Source: JAWLHA01 sp041690535
GTDB lineage: Bacteria; Pseudomonadota; Gammaproteobacteria; Thiohalomonadales; Thiohalomonadaceae
Length of the DNA stretch: 64,000 nucleotides
Reading direction: 5' to 3'
Assembly (NCBI GenBank): GCA_041690535.1
Contig: JAWLHA010000010.1
Location: 1-64,000, forward strand
Numbering within the stretch: the stretch's first letter is position 1; every line of letters starts with the position of its first letter. The notes under the pieces are model-generated. The model saw nothing but the letters and a program-made list of their open reading frames with translations. It was not told the origin of the DNA and made no database searches. Position numbers and translations under genes: made by a program. Below are positions 52,560 through 61,107 of this stretch, one piece after another.

Positions 52560-53969
52560 TCAAACGCTGTAGTACATGTCAAACTCGACCGGATGGGTGG
52601 TCATGCGGATCCGCGTGACCTCGTCCATCCGCAGCTTGATGTAGGCGTCGATCATCTCGTTGGTGAACACGCCGCCGGCGGTGAGGAATTCCCGATCCTG
52701 GTCCAGCGCCTCCAGGGCCATGTCCAGGGAGTGGCACACGGTGGGGATGGCCTTGGCCTCTTCCGGGGGCAGGTCGTAGAGATCCTTGTCCATGGCGTCG
52801 CCGGGGTGGATCTTGTTCAAGATGCCGTCCAGGCCGGCCATCATCAGGGCCGAGAAGGCCAGGTAGGGGTTGGCGATGGGGTCGGGGAAGCGAACCTCGA
52901 CGCGGCGCCCCTTGGGGTTGGTGACGTAGGGGATGCGGATGGAGGCGGAGCGGTTGCGGGCGGAGTAGGCCAGCATGACCGGGGCCTCGAACCCAGGGAC
53001 CAGGCGCTTGTAGCTATTGGTGCCGGGGTTGGTGATGGCGTTCAGCGCCTTGGCGTGCTTGATGATCCCGCCGATGTAGTACAGCGCGGTCTCGGACAGG
53101 CCGCCGTACAGATTGCCGGCGAACAGGTTCTGGCCGCCCTTGGAGATGGACATGTGCACGTGCATGCCGCTGCCGTTGTCGCCCACCATGGGCTTGGGCA
53201 TGAAGGTGGCGGTCTTGCCGTAGGAGTGGGCCACGTTGTGCACGCAGTACTTGAGGATCTGCACCTCGTCCGCCTTGCGGATCAGGGTGTTGGCACCCAC
53301 ACCGATCTCGCACTGACCCGCAGTGGCCACCTCGTGGTGATGGACCTCCACATCCAGCCCCATCTCCTCCATGGCCAGACACATGGCGGCACGGATGTCG
53401 TTCAGGGAGTCGACCGGGGGAACCGGGAAGTAGCCGCCCTTCACCTTGGGGCGGTGGCCCATGTTGCCGTCGGGGTAGACCCGCTCGGTGTTCCAGCTGG
53501 CCTCTTCGGAGTCGATCTTGACGAAGGAGCCGCTCATGTCGGAGCCCCAGCGGATATCGTCAAAGATGAAGAATTCGGGCTCGGGGCCGAACAGCGCGCT
53601 GTCACCGATGCCGGTGGCCTTGAGGTACTCCTCGGCACGGCGGGCCACGGAGCGGGGATCGCGCTCATAGCCCTGCATGGTGGCCGGCTCGACGATGTCG
53701 CAGGTGACGATCAGGGTCGATTCGTCGGTGAAGGGGTCCATCACGGCGCTGGAGGCGTCGGGCATGAGGATCATGTCCGACTCTTCGATACCCTTCCACC
53801 CGGCGATGGAGGAGCCGTCGAACATCACACCGTCAGCAAAGGTCCCTTCCTTGATCTGATGGGCGGGGTAGGTGACGTGCTGCTGTTTGCCGCGGGTATC
53901 GGTGAAGCGGAAGTCGACAAACTTCACGCCCTTTTCCTTCATCATGTTCAGAACGTTTTCAGCGGACAT
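52560..53969 (-). CDS. glnA: Glutamine synthetase type I
   Basis: GlnA makes glutamine from glutamate, ammonia and ATP. The 469-residue protein has the type I motifs MFDGSSIAGWKGIEESDM, the metal-site FGPEPEFFIFDD, NGSGMHVHMS, the ATP-site KALNAITNPGTNSYKRLVPGFEAPV and the NRSASIRIP block. The adenylylation tyrosine lies near residue 398 in KDLYDLPPEEAK, so activity can be covalently regulated. GGAGG precedes the ATG at 53969. A sigma-54 promoter and an NtrC site lie upstream. Confidence 0.98.
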   Translation of the reverse strand: MSAENVLNMMKEKGVKFVDFRFTDTRGKQQHVTYPAHQIKEGTFADGVMFDGSSIAGWKGIEESDMILMPDASSAVMDPFTDESTLIVTCDIVEPATMQGYERDPRSVARRAEEYLKATGIGDSALFGPEPEFFIFDDIRWGSDMSGSFVKIDSEEASWNTERVYPDGNMGHRPKVKGGYFPVPPVDSLNDIRAAMCLAMEEMGLDVEVHHHEVATAGQCEIGVGANTLIRKADEVQILKYCVHNVAHSYGKTATFMPKPMVGDNGSGMHVHMSISKGGQNLFAGNLYGGLSETALYYIGGIIKHAKALNAITNPGTNSYKRLVPGFEAPVMLAYSARNRSASIRIPYVTNPKGRRVEVRFPDPIANPYLAFSALMMAGLDGILNKIHPGDAMDKDLYDLPPEEAKAIPTVCHSLDMALEALDQDREFLTAGGVFTNEMIDAYIKLRMDEVTRIRMTTHPVEFDMYYSV

Positions 53970-54037
53970 CCGAATGCCTCCAGTGAGGTGTTTTGGAACG
54001 GACGCTGCCACGAGCGGCAGCGAATTTTTGTGCTATT

Positions 54038-54056
54038 GAAGCATGAAGCATGCCAC
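54038..54056 (-). promoter_or_regulatory. Sigma-54 promoter of glnA
   Basis: The minus-strand sequence GTGGCATGCTTCATGCTT has the invariant GG and GC dinucleotides exactly 10 bp apart (-24 GG at 54053-54054, -12 GC at 54041-54042). It predicts a start near 54029, about 60 bases before the ATG. The NtrC site lies about 125 bp upstream of that start, a normal enhancer distance. Confidence 0.7.
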
Positions 54057-54149
54057 GCCTTTAGACCTTTGAATTTCGGCGGTTCCCCATGCGTTGGGGG
54101 GATCAGGCGGGACCATTCTGCACAGTCTTGGAGCAGCGCACGCCCTTTA

Positions 54150-54166
54150 TGCACCAACATGGTGCA
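54150..54166. promoter_or_regulatory. NtrC enhancer site of glnA
   Basis: TGCACCAACATGGTGCA is a perfect 17-bp palindromic NtrC site, equal to the classical strong glnA-type enhancer. It sits two bases after the CDF transporter stop (minus strand) and upstream of the glnA sigma-54 promoter. Confidence 0.85.
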
Positions 54167-54168
54167 AC

Positions 54169-55350
54169 TTAAGTAAAATAGACTCGGACGCCGGAGACCT
54201 CCTCCATCGCCTCGGCGGAACGTGCCAATCCCCGGACAATGGCATCCGCTTCCGCATGGTCGCCGACGGCACTCATGGGCAGGATGAGCTCCACCGCCAC
54301 CTTGCCGTCCAGGTAGTGCAGCATGACCTGGCGGATCTGATCGGTGGAGATGATCTTCTCCCAATGCGGACGCAATGCGGCCAGGATCTGTTGGCGGGAA
54401 GGGAGGTCGATACTGGGGGCGGCGGTCTCGTCGTCTTCCGGATCGATGTGCACCAGGACATCCTGCACCTCATCGATCTCCTGGATCACCCGGGTGCGAA
54501 CGGTCTCGCTGATATGGTGCCCTTCGGAGACGCTGAGCCGCGGGTCCACCAGGATATGGACATCCACCAGCGCATCCTGCCCCATGCGGCGGGTACGCAG
54601 CATGTGCATGGCACGGACCCCATCCACATTGACGATCACCCGCTCAATGGCCTCGATGCGGTCCGCCTCGAGCCCGGTATCCACCAGCTCGCGCACGCTG
54701 TGCCAGGCCAGGTCCCACCCGACCTTGGCGATCATGAGGGCCACCCCGATGGCGGCGATGGCATCGAAGTAGGGGAGGCCGGCCATGGTCGCCACCACGC
54801 CGAAGATCACCACCACCGAAGAGGCCGCATCGGTACGGTGGTGCCAGGCGTTGGCGCGCAACAGGTTGGAGCGAATGCGCCGGGCCACCACCAGCGTGTA
54901 GCGGTACAACCCCTCTTTGGCCAGCACGGAGATGACCGCGGCGACCAGCGCCACCGCCCCGGGAGCCAACAGCTGCTCGGGGTGGAACAGGCGCTGCATG
55001 GCGTCGACGCTGATCCCCAGCCCCACCAGGATGAGCACCGCCCCGAGCGCCACCGTGACCGCCGTTTCGATGCGGGCGTGACCGTAAGGGTGGGATTCAT
55101 CCGCCTCGCGGCTGCTGTGCTTGGCGGCAAACAACACCATCGCGTCGGTCACCAGGTCCGACAGCGAGTGGACACCATCGGCAATCAGTGCCTGGGACTG
55201 GCCGATGTAGCCGACCACCACCTTGGCCAGGGAGAGCAGGGCATTGACCACCGCGCCGACGATGGTCACTCGCTTCGCCGCCTGGAACCGCGCCGCGTCG
55301 CCGGCCTCCCCTGGGACGAAGTGGTAGTGGTGGTCGTGGTTATGCCCCAT
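54169..55350 (-). CDS. Cation diffusion facilitator (CDF) metal efflux transporter
   Basis: A 393-residue CDF-family protein exporting divalent metal (Zn, Fe, Mn or Co) in exchange for protons. A histidine-rich start (GHNHDHHYHF) precedes six membrane helices. Metal-site motifs are ADGVHSLSDLVTD (helix 2) and AWHHRTDAASS (helix 5). The cytoplasmic C-terminal domain (from about 210) is longer than usual and ends with an extra segment of about 100 residues (ILAALRPHWEKIISTDQIRQVMLHYLDGKVAVELILP). Its start overlaps the TusA-like gene by 11 bp, so the genes are coupled. Confidence 0.92.
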   Translation of the reverse strand: MGHNHDHHYHFVPGEAGDAARFQAAKRVTIVGAVVNALLSLAKVVVGYIGQSQALIADGVHSLSDLVTDAMVLFAAKHSSREADESHPYGHARIETAVTVALGAVLILVGLGISVDAMQRLFHPEQLLAPGAVALVAAVISVLAKEGLYRYTLVVARRIRSNLLRANAWHHRTDAASSVVVIFGVVATMAGLPYFDAIAAIGVALMIAKVGWDLAWHSVRELVDTGLEADRIEAIERVIVNVDGVRAMHMLRTRRMGQDALVDVHILVDPRLSVSEGHHISETVRTRVIQEIDEVQDVLVHIDPEDDETAAPSIDLPSRQQILAALRPHWEKIISTDQIRQVMLHYLDGKVAVELILPMSAVGDHAEADAIVRGLARSAEAMEEVSGVRVYFT

Positions 55351-55573
55351 CGCCCACCTCGATCTCGATGACGACCTCCCGCTCCACGCGGCGAGTGGAG
55401 AGGACCTTGTGGCCGTTGATGCGGCACCAGGCGGGCACATCGTTCAGCACCCCGGGATCGGTGGCCACCACCTCGAGGATCTCGCCGGGCTGCAGTTCGG
55501 CCACGCGATTTTGGACCCGAATCACCGGCATGGGGCAGAGCAGGCGCCGCGCATCGAGGTGGTGTCGACTCAT
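55340..55573 (-). CDS. TusA-family sulfur carrier protein
   Basis: A 77-residue TusA/SirA-fold protein with the conserved Cys-Pro-x-Pro motif (LLCPMPVIRV; persulfide-carrying Cys13). TusA proteins relay sulfur to tRNA thiolation or other sulfur metabolism. The ATG at 55573 overlaps the stop of the upstream PP-loop enzyme (ATGA), implying that the two act together. The C-terminal part carries a second cysteine (PAWCRINGHKVL). Confidence 0.9.
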   Translation of the reverse strand: MSRHHLDARRLLCPMPVIRVQNRVAELQPGEILEVVATDPGVLNDVPAWCRINGHKVLSTRRVEREVVIEIEVGDGA

Positions 55574-56613
55574 AGGTGCCACGCCTCCAGCAGCGCGCCC
55601 GGAGCCATCGGCTCCACCTCCATGACCCGCACCTGCCCGTCCAGTGCGGTCACTTCCACCTGGACGGCCGGGGCCGTACGCCCCTTGGAGTAACGGGCGG
55701 TAATGGCGGCGGCCAGCTGAAGGTCCTCCTCGTCCGCCTCGCCCACCAACAGCACGAGCGGTCCGGGATGGCTCAGGGTGCGCAGGTGCACGAACTGCTT
55801 GCGGTAGCCCTCGAGGAAGTTGTTCTCGCCCTCCTCACGCCCGACGATGAGCTTGAAGTTCGGCCGGGGCCGGATGTGACGCCCCACCTTCAGCAGCATG
55901 ATGTCGTCCAGGTCGTACCGACGCTCGCCGCGGGATCTCCAGAGGTCCACCAGCTTGCGGGAATAGGCCTCGTCGGTGAGGAAGCAGCAGCCCCCGGAGG
56001 GGGTGGCCCAATCCTCGAAACCGAGGCTCTGGGCCAGGGCAATCTGCGGCTTGCGAGTGCGCCCACTGAAGTCATGCAGGCGCTCGCGATCGACCCACCC
56101 CTCCCGCTCGGCCAAGGTGGGCGGCAGATTCTTCGCGCACAGGGGCCGCAGCAACCGCTCCTCGGCCCCCGATTCATGGGCGATCACCGGCATGGTGTCG
56201 GCCCGCTGCGACATGGGGCGCTGGCCCACCACCTCACCGGTGATGATGAAGTCGAAGCCGTGTTGCTCCATCCACTCCAGCGCCTTGTTCACCATGAAGA
56301 TCTTGCAGTCCAGGCAAGGATTCATGTTGGCGCCGTAGCCGTGTTTGGGGTTGAGCAGCACCTCCTTGTACTCATCCACGATATCGATGATGTGCAGTTT
56401 GATCCCCAGCTGCTCGGCCGTCCACAAGGCGTTGTTGCGCTTTGGCTTCGCCTCGTCGCGCTTGCGAATGGCGTGGGTATGGCCCTCCACACAGAACCCG
56501 GTGAAGAAATTGATGCCCTCCACATGGATCCCCTGATCGACGATCACCTTGGCGGCGAGCATCGAGTCGAGGCCACCGGAGATGAGTGCCACGGCTTTAC
56601 GCTGTTGTGCCAT
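55570..56613 (-). CDS. PP-loop (ThiI/MnmA-like) tRNA-thiolation-type enzyme
   Basis: A 347-residue PP-loop ATP pyrophosphatase. The motif SGGLDS at 12-17 adenylates substrates. Downstream cysteines (NPCLDCKIFM and SGGCCFLT) and FIITGEVVGQRPMSQR are like those of ThiI/MnmA-related tRNA sulfurtransferases. The C-terminal domain (from about 235, LLKVGRHIRPRPNFKLIVGREEGENN) resembles the NFACT-R-like domain of this subfamily. No THUMP domain is present, so it is not classical ThiI. Coupling to a TusA-like carrier supports sulfur transfer, probably to tRNA; the substrate is unknown. Confidence 0.85.
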   Translation of the reverse strand: MAQQRKAVALISGGLDSMLAAKVIVDQGIHVEGINFFTGFCVEGHTHAIRKRDEAKPKRNNALWTAEQLGIKLHIIDIVDEYKEVLLNPKHGYGANMNPCLDCKIFMVNKALEWMEQHGFDFIITGEVVGQRPMSQRADTMPVIAHESGAEERLLRPLCAKNLPPTLAEREGWVDRERLHDFSGRTRKPQIALAQSLGFEDWATPSGGCCFLTDEAYSRKLVDLWRSRGERRYDLDDIMLLKVGRHIRPRPNFKLIVGREEGENNFLEGYRKQFVHLRTLSHPGPLVLLVGEADEEDLQLAAAITARYSKGRTAPAVQVEVTALDGQVRVMEVEPMAPGALLEAWHL

Positions 56614-56689
56614 GTCTAAACGAATGTGTACCGTAACGGGAAGAAGTCGGCCATTCTAACCGAATATGCCGAAGGGGGCAGGGGGCTGC

Positions 56690-56719
56690 CTGTCATCCAC
56701 CCGGGCCGGCGGCTATAAT
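56690..56719 (+). promoter_or_regulatory. Candidate promoter upstream of glyQS
   Basis: CTGTCA (56690-56695) and a consensus TATAAT (56714-56719) are separated by 18 bp on the plus strand. The predicted start falls at the left end of repeat element A4, so the element would be transcribed as a 5' leader of glyQ. Confidence 0.55.
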
Positions 56720-56725
56720 GCGCCC

Positions 56726-56920
56726 CTCTAGAGCACCGAACAGGTAAACGGAAAGATCGCCAATCGCAGCCAAATTGCGCCGCAGGTGGCGGGGGCAGCA
56801 AACCGAGGTAGGGTGGATAAGCGCAGCGCATCCACCGTGCTGCGTCGAATTGGTGGATGCGCTGCGCTTATCCCCCCTACATGTTGGGCGCGTCGGAGTT
56901 ATCTGTTCGGTGCTCTAGAG
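56726..56920. mobile_element. Family A element, complete copy A4
   Basis: The only complete copy: CTCTAGAGCACCGAACAG at 56726-56743 is mirrored by CTGTTCGGTGCTCTAGAG at 56903-56920. If the element proper starts at GAGCACC, it is bordered by TA on both sides, suggesting TA target duplication. Within is the long arm plus the GGTGGATAAGCGCAGCGCAT palindrome (about 56813-56882). Length is about 190 bp and no ORF is present. It fills most of the gap before glyQ. Confidence 0.82.
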
Positions 56921-56988
56921 GGATGTCCCGAGCCCGCGTGGGTTCGACGGATTGAGACCAACCGACAGACAAAAGGTTTGACGTTATC

Positions 56989-57909
56989 GTGACCACCACT
57001 TCCGGCCGTGACGTAACCACGTTTCAGGGCCTCATCCTGGCCCTGCAGGAATATTGGGCAGCCCAGGGCTGCGTCCTTCTTCAGCCTCTCGATCTGGAGG
57101 TGGGTGCAGGGACCTTCCACCCGGCCACCTTCCTGCGGGCGGTTGGGCCCGAGCCGTGGAGTGCCGCCTATGTGCAGCCTTCGCGCCGCCCCACCGACGG
57201 GCGCTATGGGGAGAACCCCAACCGCCTGCAGCACTACTACCAGTTCCAGGTGGTGCTCAAGCCCTCGCCCCTGGAGATCCAGGAGCTCTACCTGGGCTCG
57301 CTGAAGATGCTCGGCATCGACCCGCTGGTGCACGACATCCGCTTCGTGGAAGACAACTGGGAGTCGCCCACCCTGGGGGCCTGGGGCCTCGGCTGGGAGG
57401 TGTGGCTCAACGGCATGGAGGTGACGCAGTTCACCTACTTCCAGCAGGTGGGCGGGCTCGACTGCCGGCCGGTCACCGGCGAGATCACCTACGGCCTGGA
57501 GCGCATCGCCATGTACCTGCAGGGGGTCGAGAGCGTGTTCGACCTCACCTGGACCAACGGCCCTTCCGGGAAGGTGACCTACGGCGATGTCTTCCACCAG
57601 AATGAGGTGGAGATGTCCGCCTACAACTTCGAGTATGCGGATGTGGAGAGCCTGTTTGGCCACTTCGACTACTACGAGCGGGAGAGCCAGCGGATGATCG
57701 AGGCGGGCCTGCCGCTGCCGGCCTACGAAATGGTGCTCAAGGCCTCTCACACCTTCAATCTGCTGGATGCCCGCAACGCCATCTCGGTAACTGAGCGGCA
57801 GCGCTTCATCCTGCGGGTGCGCGCCCTGGCCCGCGCAGTGGCCCAGGCCTATTTCGACCGGCGCGAGGCGCTCGGCTTTCCGATGCTGCAAGGGGAGGGC
57901 GCACAATGA
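56989..57909 (+). CDS. glyQ: Glycyl-tRNA synthetase alpha subunit
   Basis: The catalytic alpha subunit of the bacterial tetrameric glycyl-tRNA synthetase. The 306-residue protein shows FQGLILALQEYWAAQGCVLLQPLDLEVGAGTFHPATFLRA, the motif 2 region AYVQPSRRPTDGRYGENPNRLQHYYQFQVVLKPSP and TYGLERIAMYLQGV. Start: GTG at 56989 with AAAAGG upstream. The stop overlaps the glyS ATG. Confidence 0.97.
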   Translation: MTTTSGRDVTTFQGLILALQEYWAAQGCVLLQPLDLEVGAGTFHPATFLRAVGPEPWSAAYVQPSRRPTDGRYGENPNRLQHYYQFQVVLKPSPLEIQELYLGSLKMLGIDPLVHDIRFVEDNWESPTLGAWGLGWEVWLNGMEVTQFTYFQQVGGLDCRPVTGEITYGLERIAMYLQGVESVFDLTWTNGPSGKVTYGDVFHQNEVEMSAYNFEYADVESLFGHFDYYERESQRMIEAGLPLPAYEMVLKASHTFNLLDARNAISVTERQRFILRVRALARAVAQAYFDRREALGFPMLQGEGAQ

Positions 57910-59987
57910 GCGCGACACGGGATTTACTGATCGAGATCGGGACCGAAGAGCTGCCCCCCAAGGCGCTGCGCCGCCTCTCCGAAGCCTTCGGTGCCGGGGT
58001 GCGCGAGGGGCTTGCCAAGGCGGACCTTGCCCATGGCGAGGTCAAGCTCTACGCCAGTCCCCGCCGCCTGGCGGTGCTGATTTCCGCGCTGTCGGAGTCG
58101 CAGCCGGATCGGGAAGTGGAGCGGCGCGGCCCCGCCCTCACAGCGGCCTTCGATGCCGACGGGGTACCCACAAAGGCGGCGCAGGGGTTCGCCCGCTCCT
58201 GCGGGGTGGAGGTGGACCAACTGGAGACCCGGGCGACCGACAAGGGGGCGTGGCTGGTGTACCGCATCCAGCAGCAGGGTGGCCCGGCGGCGGCCCTCAT
58301 CCCCGGGATCGTCTCCGAGGCGCTGGACAAGCTGCCCATTCCCAAGCGGATGCGCTGGGGCAATCTCACCTCCGAATTCGTCCGTCCCGTACACTGGGTC
58401 GTCCTGCTGTTCGGGGATGAGGTGGTAAATGCGGAGATCCTCAGCGTGCGCGCGGGCCGGGAGACCCGGGGCCACCGTTTCCACCACCCCGAGCCCATCT
58501 TCCTTGGCGAGCCGGCGGCCTATGGGCCGCTACTCGAGACCGAAGGGCGGGTGTTGGCCGACTATGAGGCGCGCCGGGAGGCGATCCGCGCCCAGGTGAT
58601 GGAGATCGCCAACAAGGTCCAGGGGCGAGCGGTGATCGACGAGGACCTGCTGGAGGAGGTCACCGGGCTGGTGGAGTGGCCGGTGGCAGTTCTTGGCAGG
58701 TTCGAGGAGCGCTTCCTCGAGGTGCCCGCCGAGGCCCTTATCTCCGCCATGAAGGGTCACCAGAAATATTTCCACGTGGTGGATGACGGGGGCCGGCTAC
58801 TTCCCTACTTCATCACCTTGAGCAACGTCGAGAGCCTTGACCTGGCCGTGGTGCAGGCGGGCAATGAGCGGGTGATCCGCCCCCGCCTCACCGATGCCGA
58901 CTTCTTCTGGAACCAGGATCGCAAGCGCCCCTTGGCCGCCCGGCTGGAGGAGCTCAAGAACGTGGTGTTCCAGCAGAAGCTGGGCACCCTCTACGACAAG
59001 AGCCAACGGGTGAAGGCCCTCGCCGGCGCGGTGGCCGAGGCGCTGGGGCAGGATGTGGCGCAGGCCGAGCGCGCGGCCGAATTGGCCAAGTGCGACCTGA
59101 TGACGGCCATGGTGGGCGAATTTCCCGAGTTGCAGGGGATCATGGGGCGCTATTACGCCCTGCACGACGGCGAGGCCCCTGAAGTGGCGGCGGCCTTGGA
59201 TGAGCAGTACATGCCGCGCTTCGCCGGGGACGTACTGCCCGCCGGCGCCACCGGCCAGGCGGTGGCCATCGCCGACAAGCTGGACACCTTGGCAGGCATC
59301 TTCGGCATCGGCCAGCTCCCCAGCGGCGACAAGGACCCCTTCGCCCTGCGCCGGGCCGCCCTGGGGGTGCTGCGCATCATCCGCGAAGGCGCCCTGGACC
59401 TCGATCTGGAGGCCCTGCTGAGCCGGGCCATCGAGCGGCTGACGGCCGATGGCGTGGGCGTCTCTCCCGGCACGCGGGAGCAGGTGTTCGATTTCATGAT
59501 GGAGCGGTTGCGCAATCTCTACGCGGAGGGCGGGGTCGCACCGGACACCTTCGAGGCGGTGCTGGCCCGCCGGCCTACCAGACCGCTGGATTTCGATCAG
59601 CGGATCAGGGCCGTGACGGCGTTCCGCGCCCTGCCCGCGGCGGAGAGCCTCGCCGCGGCGAACAAACGGATTCAGAACATCCTGCGCAAGGCCGAGGAGC
59701 CCATCCCGGCCTCGGTAAAGGAGGAGTACCTCCAGGAGAGCGCCGAGGTGGTCCTTCACAAGCGGATCGAGGCGATCCGGGAGGAGGTCGAACCCCTGCT
59801 CCAGGGACGACAGTACGAGGGCGCCCTCAAGACGCTGGCCGGATTGAGGGAGGCGGTGGATGCATTCTTCGATCAGGTGCTGGTCATGGCCGAGGAGCCG
59901 TCGGTGCGGGCCAACCGCCTGGCGCTGTTGAAGGGGCTGGGAGATCTCTTCCTCGAAGTGGCGGATATCTCCCGGTTGCAGGCGTGA
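57906..59987 (+). CDS. glyS: Glycyl-tRNA synthetase beta subunit
   Basis: A 693-residue beta subunit that binds tRNA-Gly and is essential with GlyQ. It begins DLLIEIGTEELPPKALRRL, contains VRPVHWVVLLFG, MKGHQKYFHV, DADFFWNQDRKRPLAARLEEL and DKLDTLAGIFGIGQLPSGDKDPFALRRAALGVLRI, and ends with the helical anticodon-binding region. The ATGA overlap with glyQ implies coupled translation. Confidence 0.97.
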   Translation: MSATRDLLIEIGTEELPPKALRRLSEAFGAGVREGLAKADLAHGEVKLYASPRRLAVLISALSESQPDREVERRGPALTAAFDADGVPTKAAQGFARSCGVEVDQLETRATDKGAWLVYRIQQQGGPAAALIPGIVSEALDKLPIPKRMRWGNLTSEFVRPVHWVVLLFGDEVVNAEILSVRAGRETRGHRFHHPEPIFLGEPAAYGPLLETEGRVLADYEARREAIRAQVMEIANKVQGRAVIDEDLLEEVTGLVEWPVAVLGRFEERFLEVPAEALISAMKGHQKYFHVVDDGGRLLPYFITLSNVESLDLAVVQAGNERVIRPRLTDADFFWNQDRKRPLAARLEELKNVVFQQKLGTLYDKSQRVKALAGAVAEALGQDVAQAERAAELAKCDLMTAMVGEFPELQGIMGRYYALHDGEAPEVAAALDEQYMPRFAGDVLPAGATGQAVAIADKLDTLAGIFGIGQLPSGDKDPFALRRAALGVLRIIREGALDLDLEALLSRAIERLTADGVGVSPGTREQVFDFMMERLRNLYAEGGVAPDTFEAVLARRPTRPLDFDQRIRAVTAFRALPAAESLAAANKRIQNILRKAEEPIPASVKEEYLQESAEVVLHKRIEAIREEVEPLLQGRQYEGALKTLAGLREAVDAFFDQVLVMAEEPSVRANRLALLKGLGDLFLEVADISRLQA

Positions 59988-60139
59988 GTCTCGCCAAGTG
60001 CGGCCCATGCGCCTAGCCTCCCAGGGAAAGGGGGCGGGGGCGGATGGGCGGCACTCAAGGCTGGGGCACGCTGCCCGGGGTCCCGTGATGGGGAAACATT
60101 CGAGCAGTACCCGCCCGGGTTGTTTTCAGGAGTAACGCT

Positions 60140-60475
60140 ATGGGTGAGCAGAAGGATTCTTACGCGGCCATGCTGGCGGCGGTGCAGGCATTCCACGACA
60201 AGCACGACTTCCGGAATACCGGTGGCGAGGAGTTGACCTATCGGGTGGCCTTGATGGCCGAGGAGCTTGGGGAGATCTCGGCCTGCATCTCCAAGGGCAA
60301 GGCCAAGGAGGCCCTGGCCGAAGAGGTGGCGGACCTGTTCATTCTGCTGCTCGGGACGGCTATTGCCGCCGAGTTCGATCTGCGCGAGGCCTTCTGGGAG
60401 AAGATGGAGAAGCTCATGCGCCGGCAAAGCCGGATGGTTGACGGCCGCATCCGCGTCTCCGAATTTCGCGACTGA
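60140..60475 (+). CDS. MazG-like nucleotide pyrophosphohydrolase family protein
   Basis: A 111-residue all-helical protein with MazG-fold metal-binding motifs: EELTYRVALMAEELGEIS (ExxE type) and EEVADLFILLLG (ExxD). Such enzymes hydrolyse nucleoside triphosphates and clean up aberrant nucleotides; the substrate is unknown. CAGGAG precedes the ATG. It is placed between glyS and gmhB. Confidence 0.83.
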   Translation: MGEQKDSYAAMLAAVQAFHDKHDFRNTGGEELTYRVALMAEELGEISACISKGKAKEALAEEVADLFILLLGTAIAAEFDLREAFWEKMEKLMRRQSRMVDGRIRVSEFRD

Positions 60476-60561
60476 TCCTTCCCCAATACGTAGTCCCTGC
60501 GCCGGGCAGGTTGCTTGGTCGGGGGCAGGCATGCCGCATCGCTATCGGTAATCGCACCTCA

Positions 60562-61107
60562 ATGAAACTGATCATTCTTGACCGTGACGGCGTCATTAAC
60601 GAGGACTCCGACGAGTACGTTAAGTCCACCGAGGAGTTCAACTTCATCCCCGGCAGCCTCGAGGCGATGGCCCGGCTCCATCAGTCGGGTTACCGCGTGG
60701 CCGTGGCCACCAACCAGTCCGGCATTGCTCGGGGCTATTTCGAACTGGACACCCTTAACCAGATGCACGCGAAGCTCCGCCGGGCGCTGGCCGCCCTGGG
60801 GGGGGAGGTGGAACTCATCGCCTTCTGCCCCCACGGCCCGGAGGCCGGCTGCGCCTGCCGCAAGCCCAAGCCCGGCTTGCTGCGGGAGATTGCCGAGCGG
60901 CTCGACACCACGCTTGCGGGCGTGCCGGTCATCGGCGATTCCCTGCGCGATCTGGAGGCGGCCGAGGCGGTGGGCGCGCGTCCCATTCTGGTCCGGACCG
61001 GCAAAGGAGAGCGAACCCTCGCCAAAGGGGGGGCACTGCTGCAAAGCGTCCCGATCTACGCCGATCTGGCGGAAGCGGTCGATCAACTGCTGAAGGAAGC
61101 CGAGTGA
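60562..61107 (+). CDS. gmhB: D-glycero-beta-D-manno-heptose 1,7-bisphosphate 7-phosphatase
   Basis: GmhB is a HAD phosphatase of ADP-heptose synthesis for lipopolysaccharide core. The 181-residue protein has the nucleophile pair Asp7/Asp9 (LDRDGVIN), TNQSGIARG, a zinc loop CPHGPEAGCACRKPKPG and IGDSLRDLEAA. Start ATG at 60562 aligns with the family. It overlaps plsC (TGATG). The glyS-gmhB-plsC order is conserved in Pseudomonas near gyrB. Confidence 0.95.
   Translation: MKLIILDRDGVINEDSDEYVKSTEEFNFIPGSLEAMARLHQSGYRVAVATNQSGIARGYFELDTLNQMHAKLRRALAALGGEVELIAFCPHGPEAGCACRKPKPGLLREIAERLDTTLAGVPVIGDSLRDLEAAEAVGARPILVRTGKGERTLAKGGALLQSVPIYADLAEAVDQLLKEAE

Noticed and set aside
52548..54176. Plus-strand frame of 542 codons over glnA
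   Set aside because: It is antisense to glutamine synthetase, with no recognisable domain and no ribosome site.
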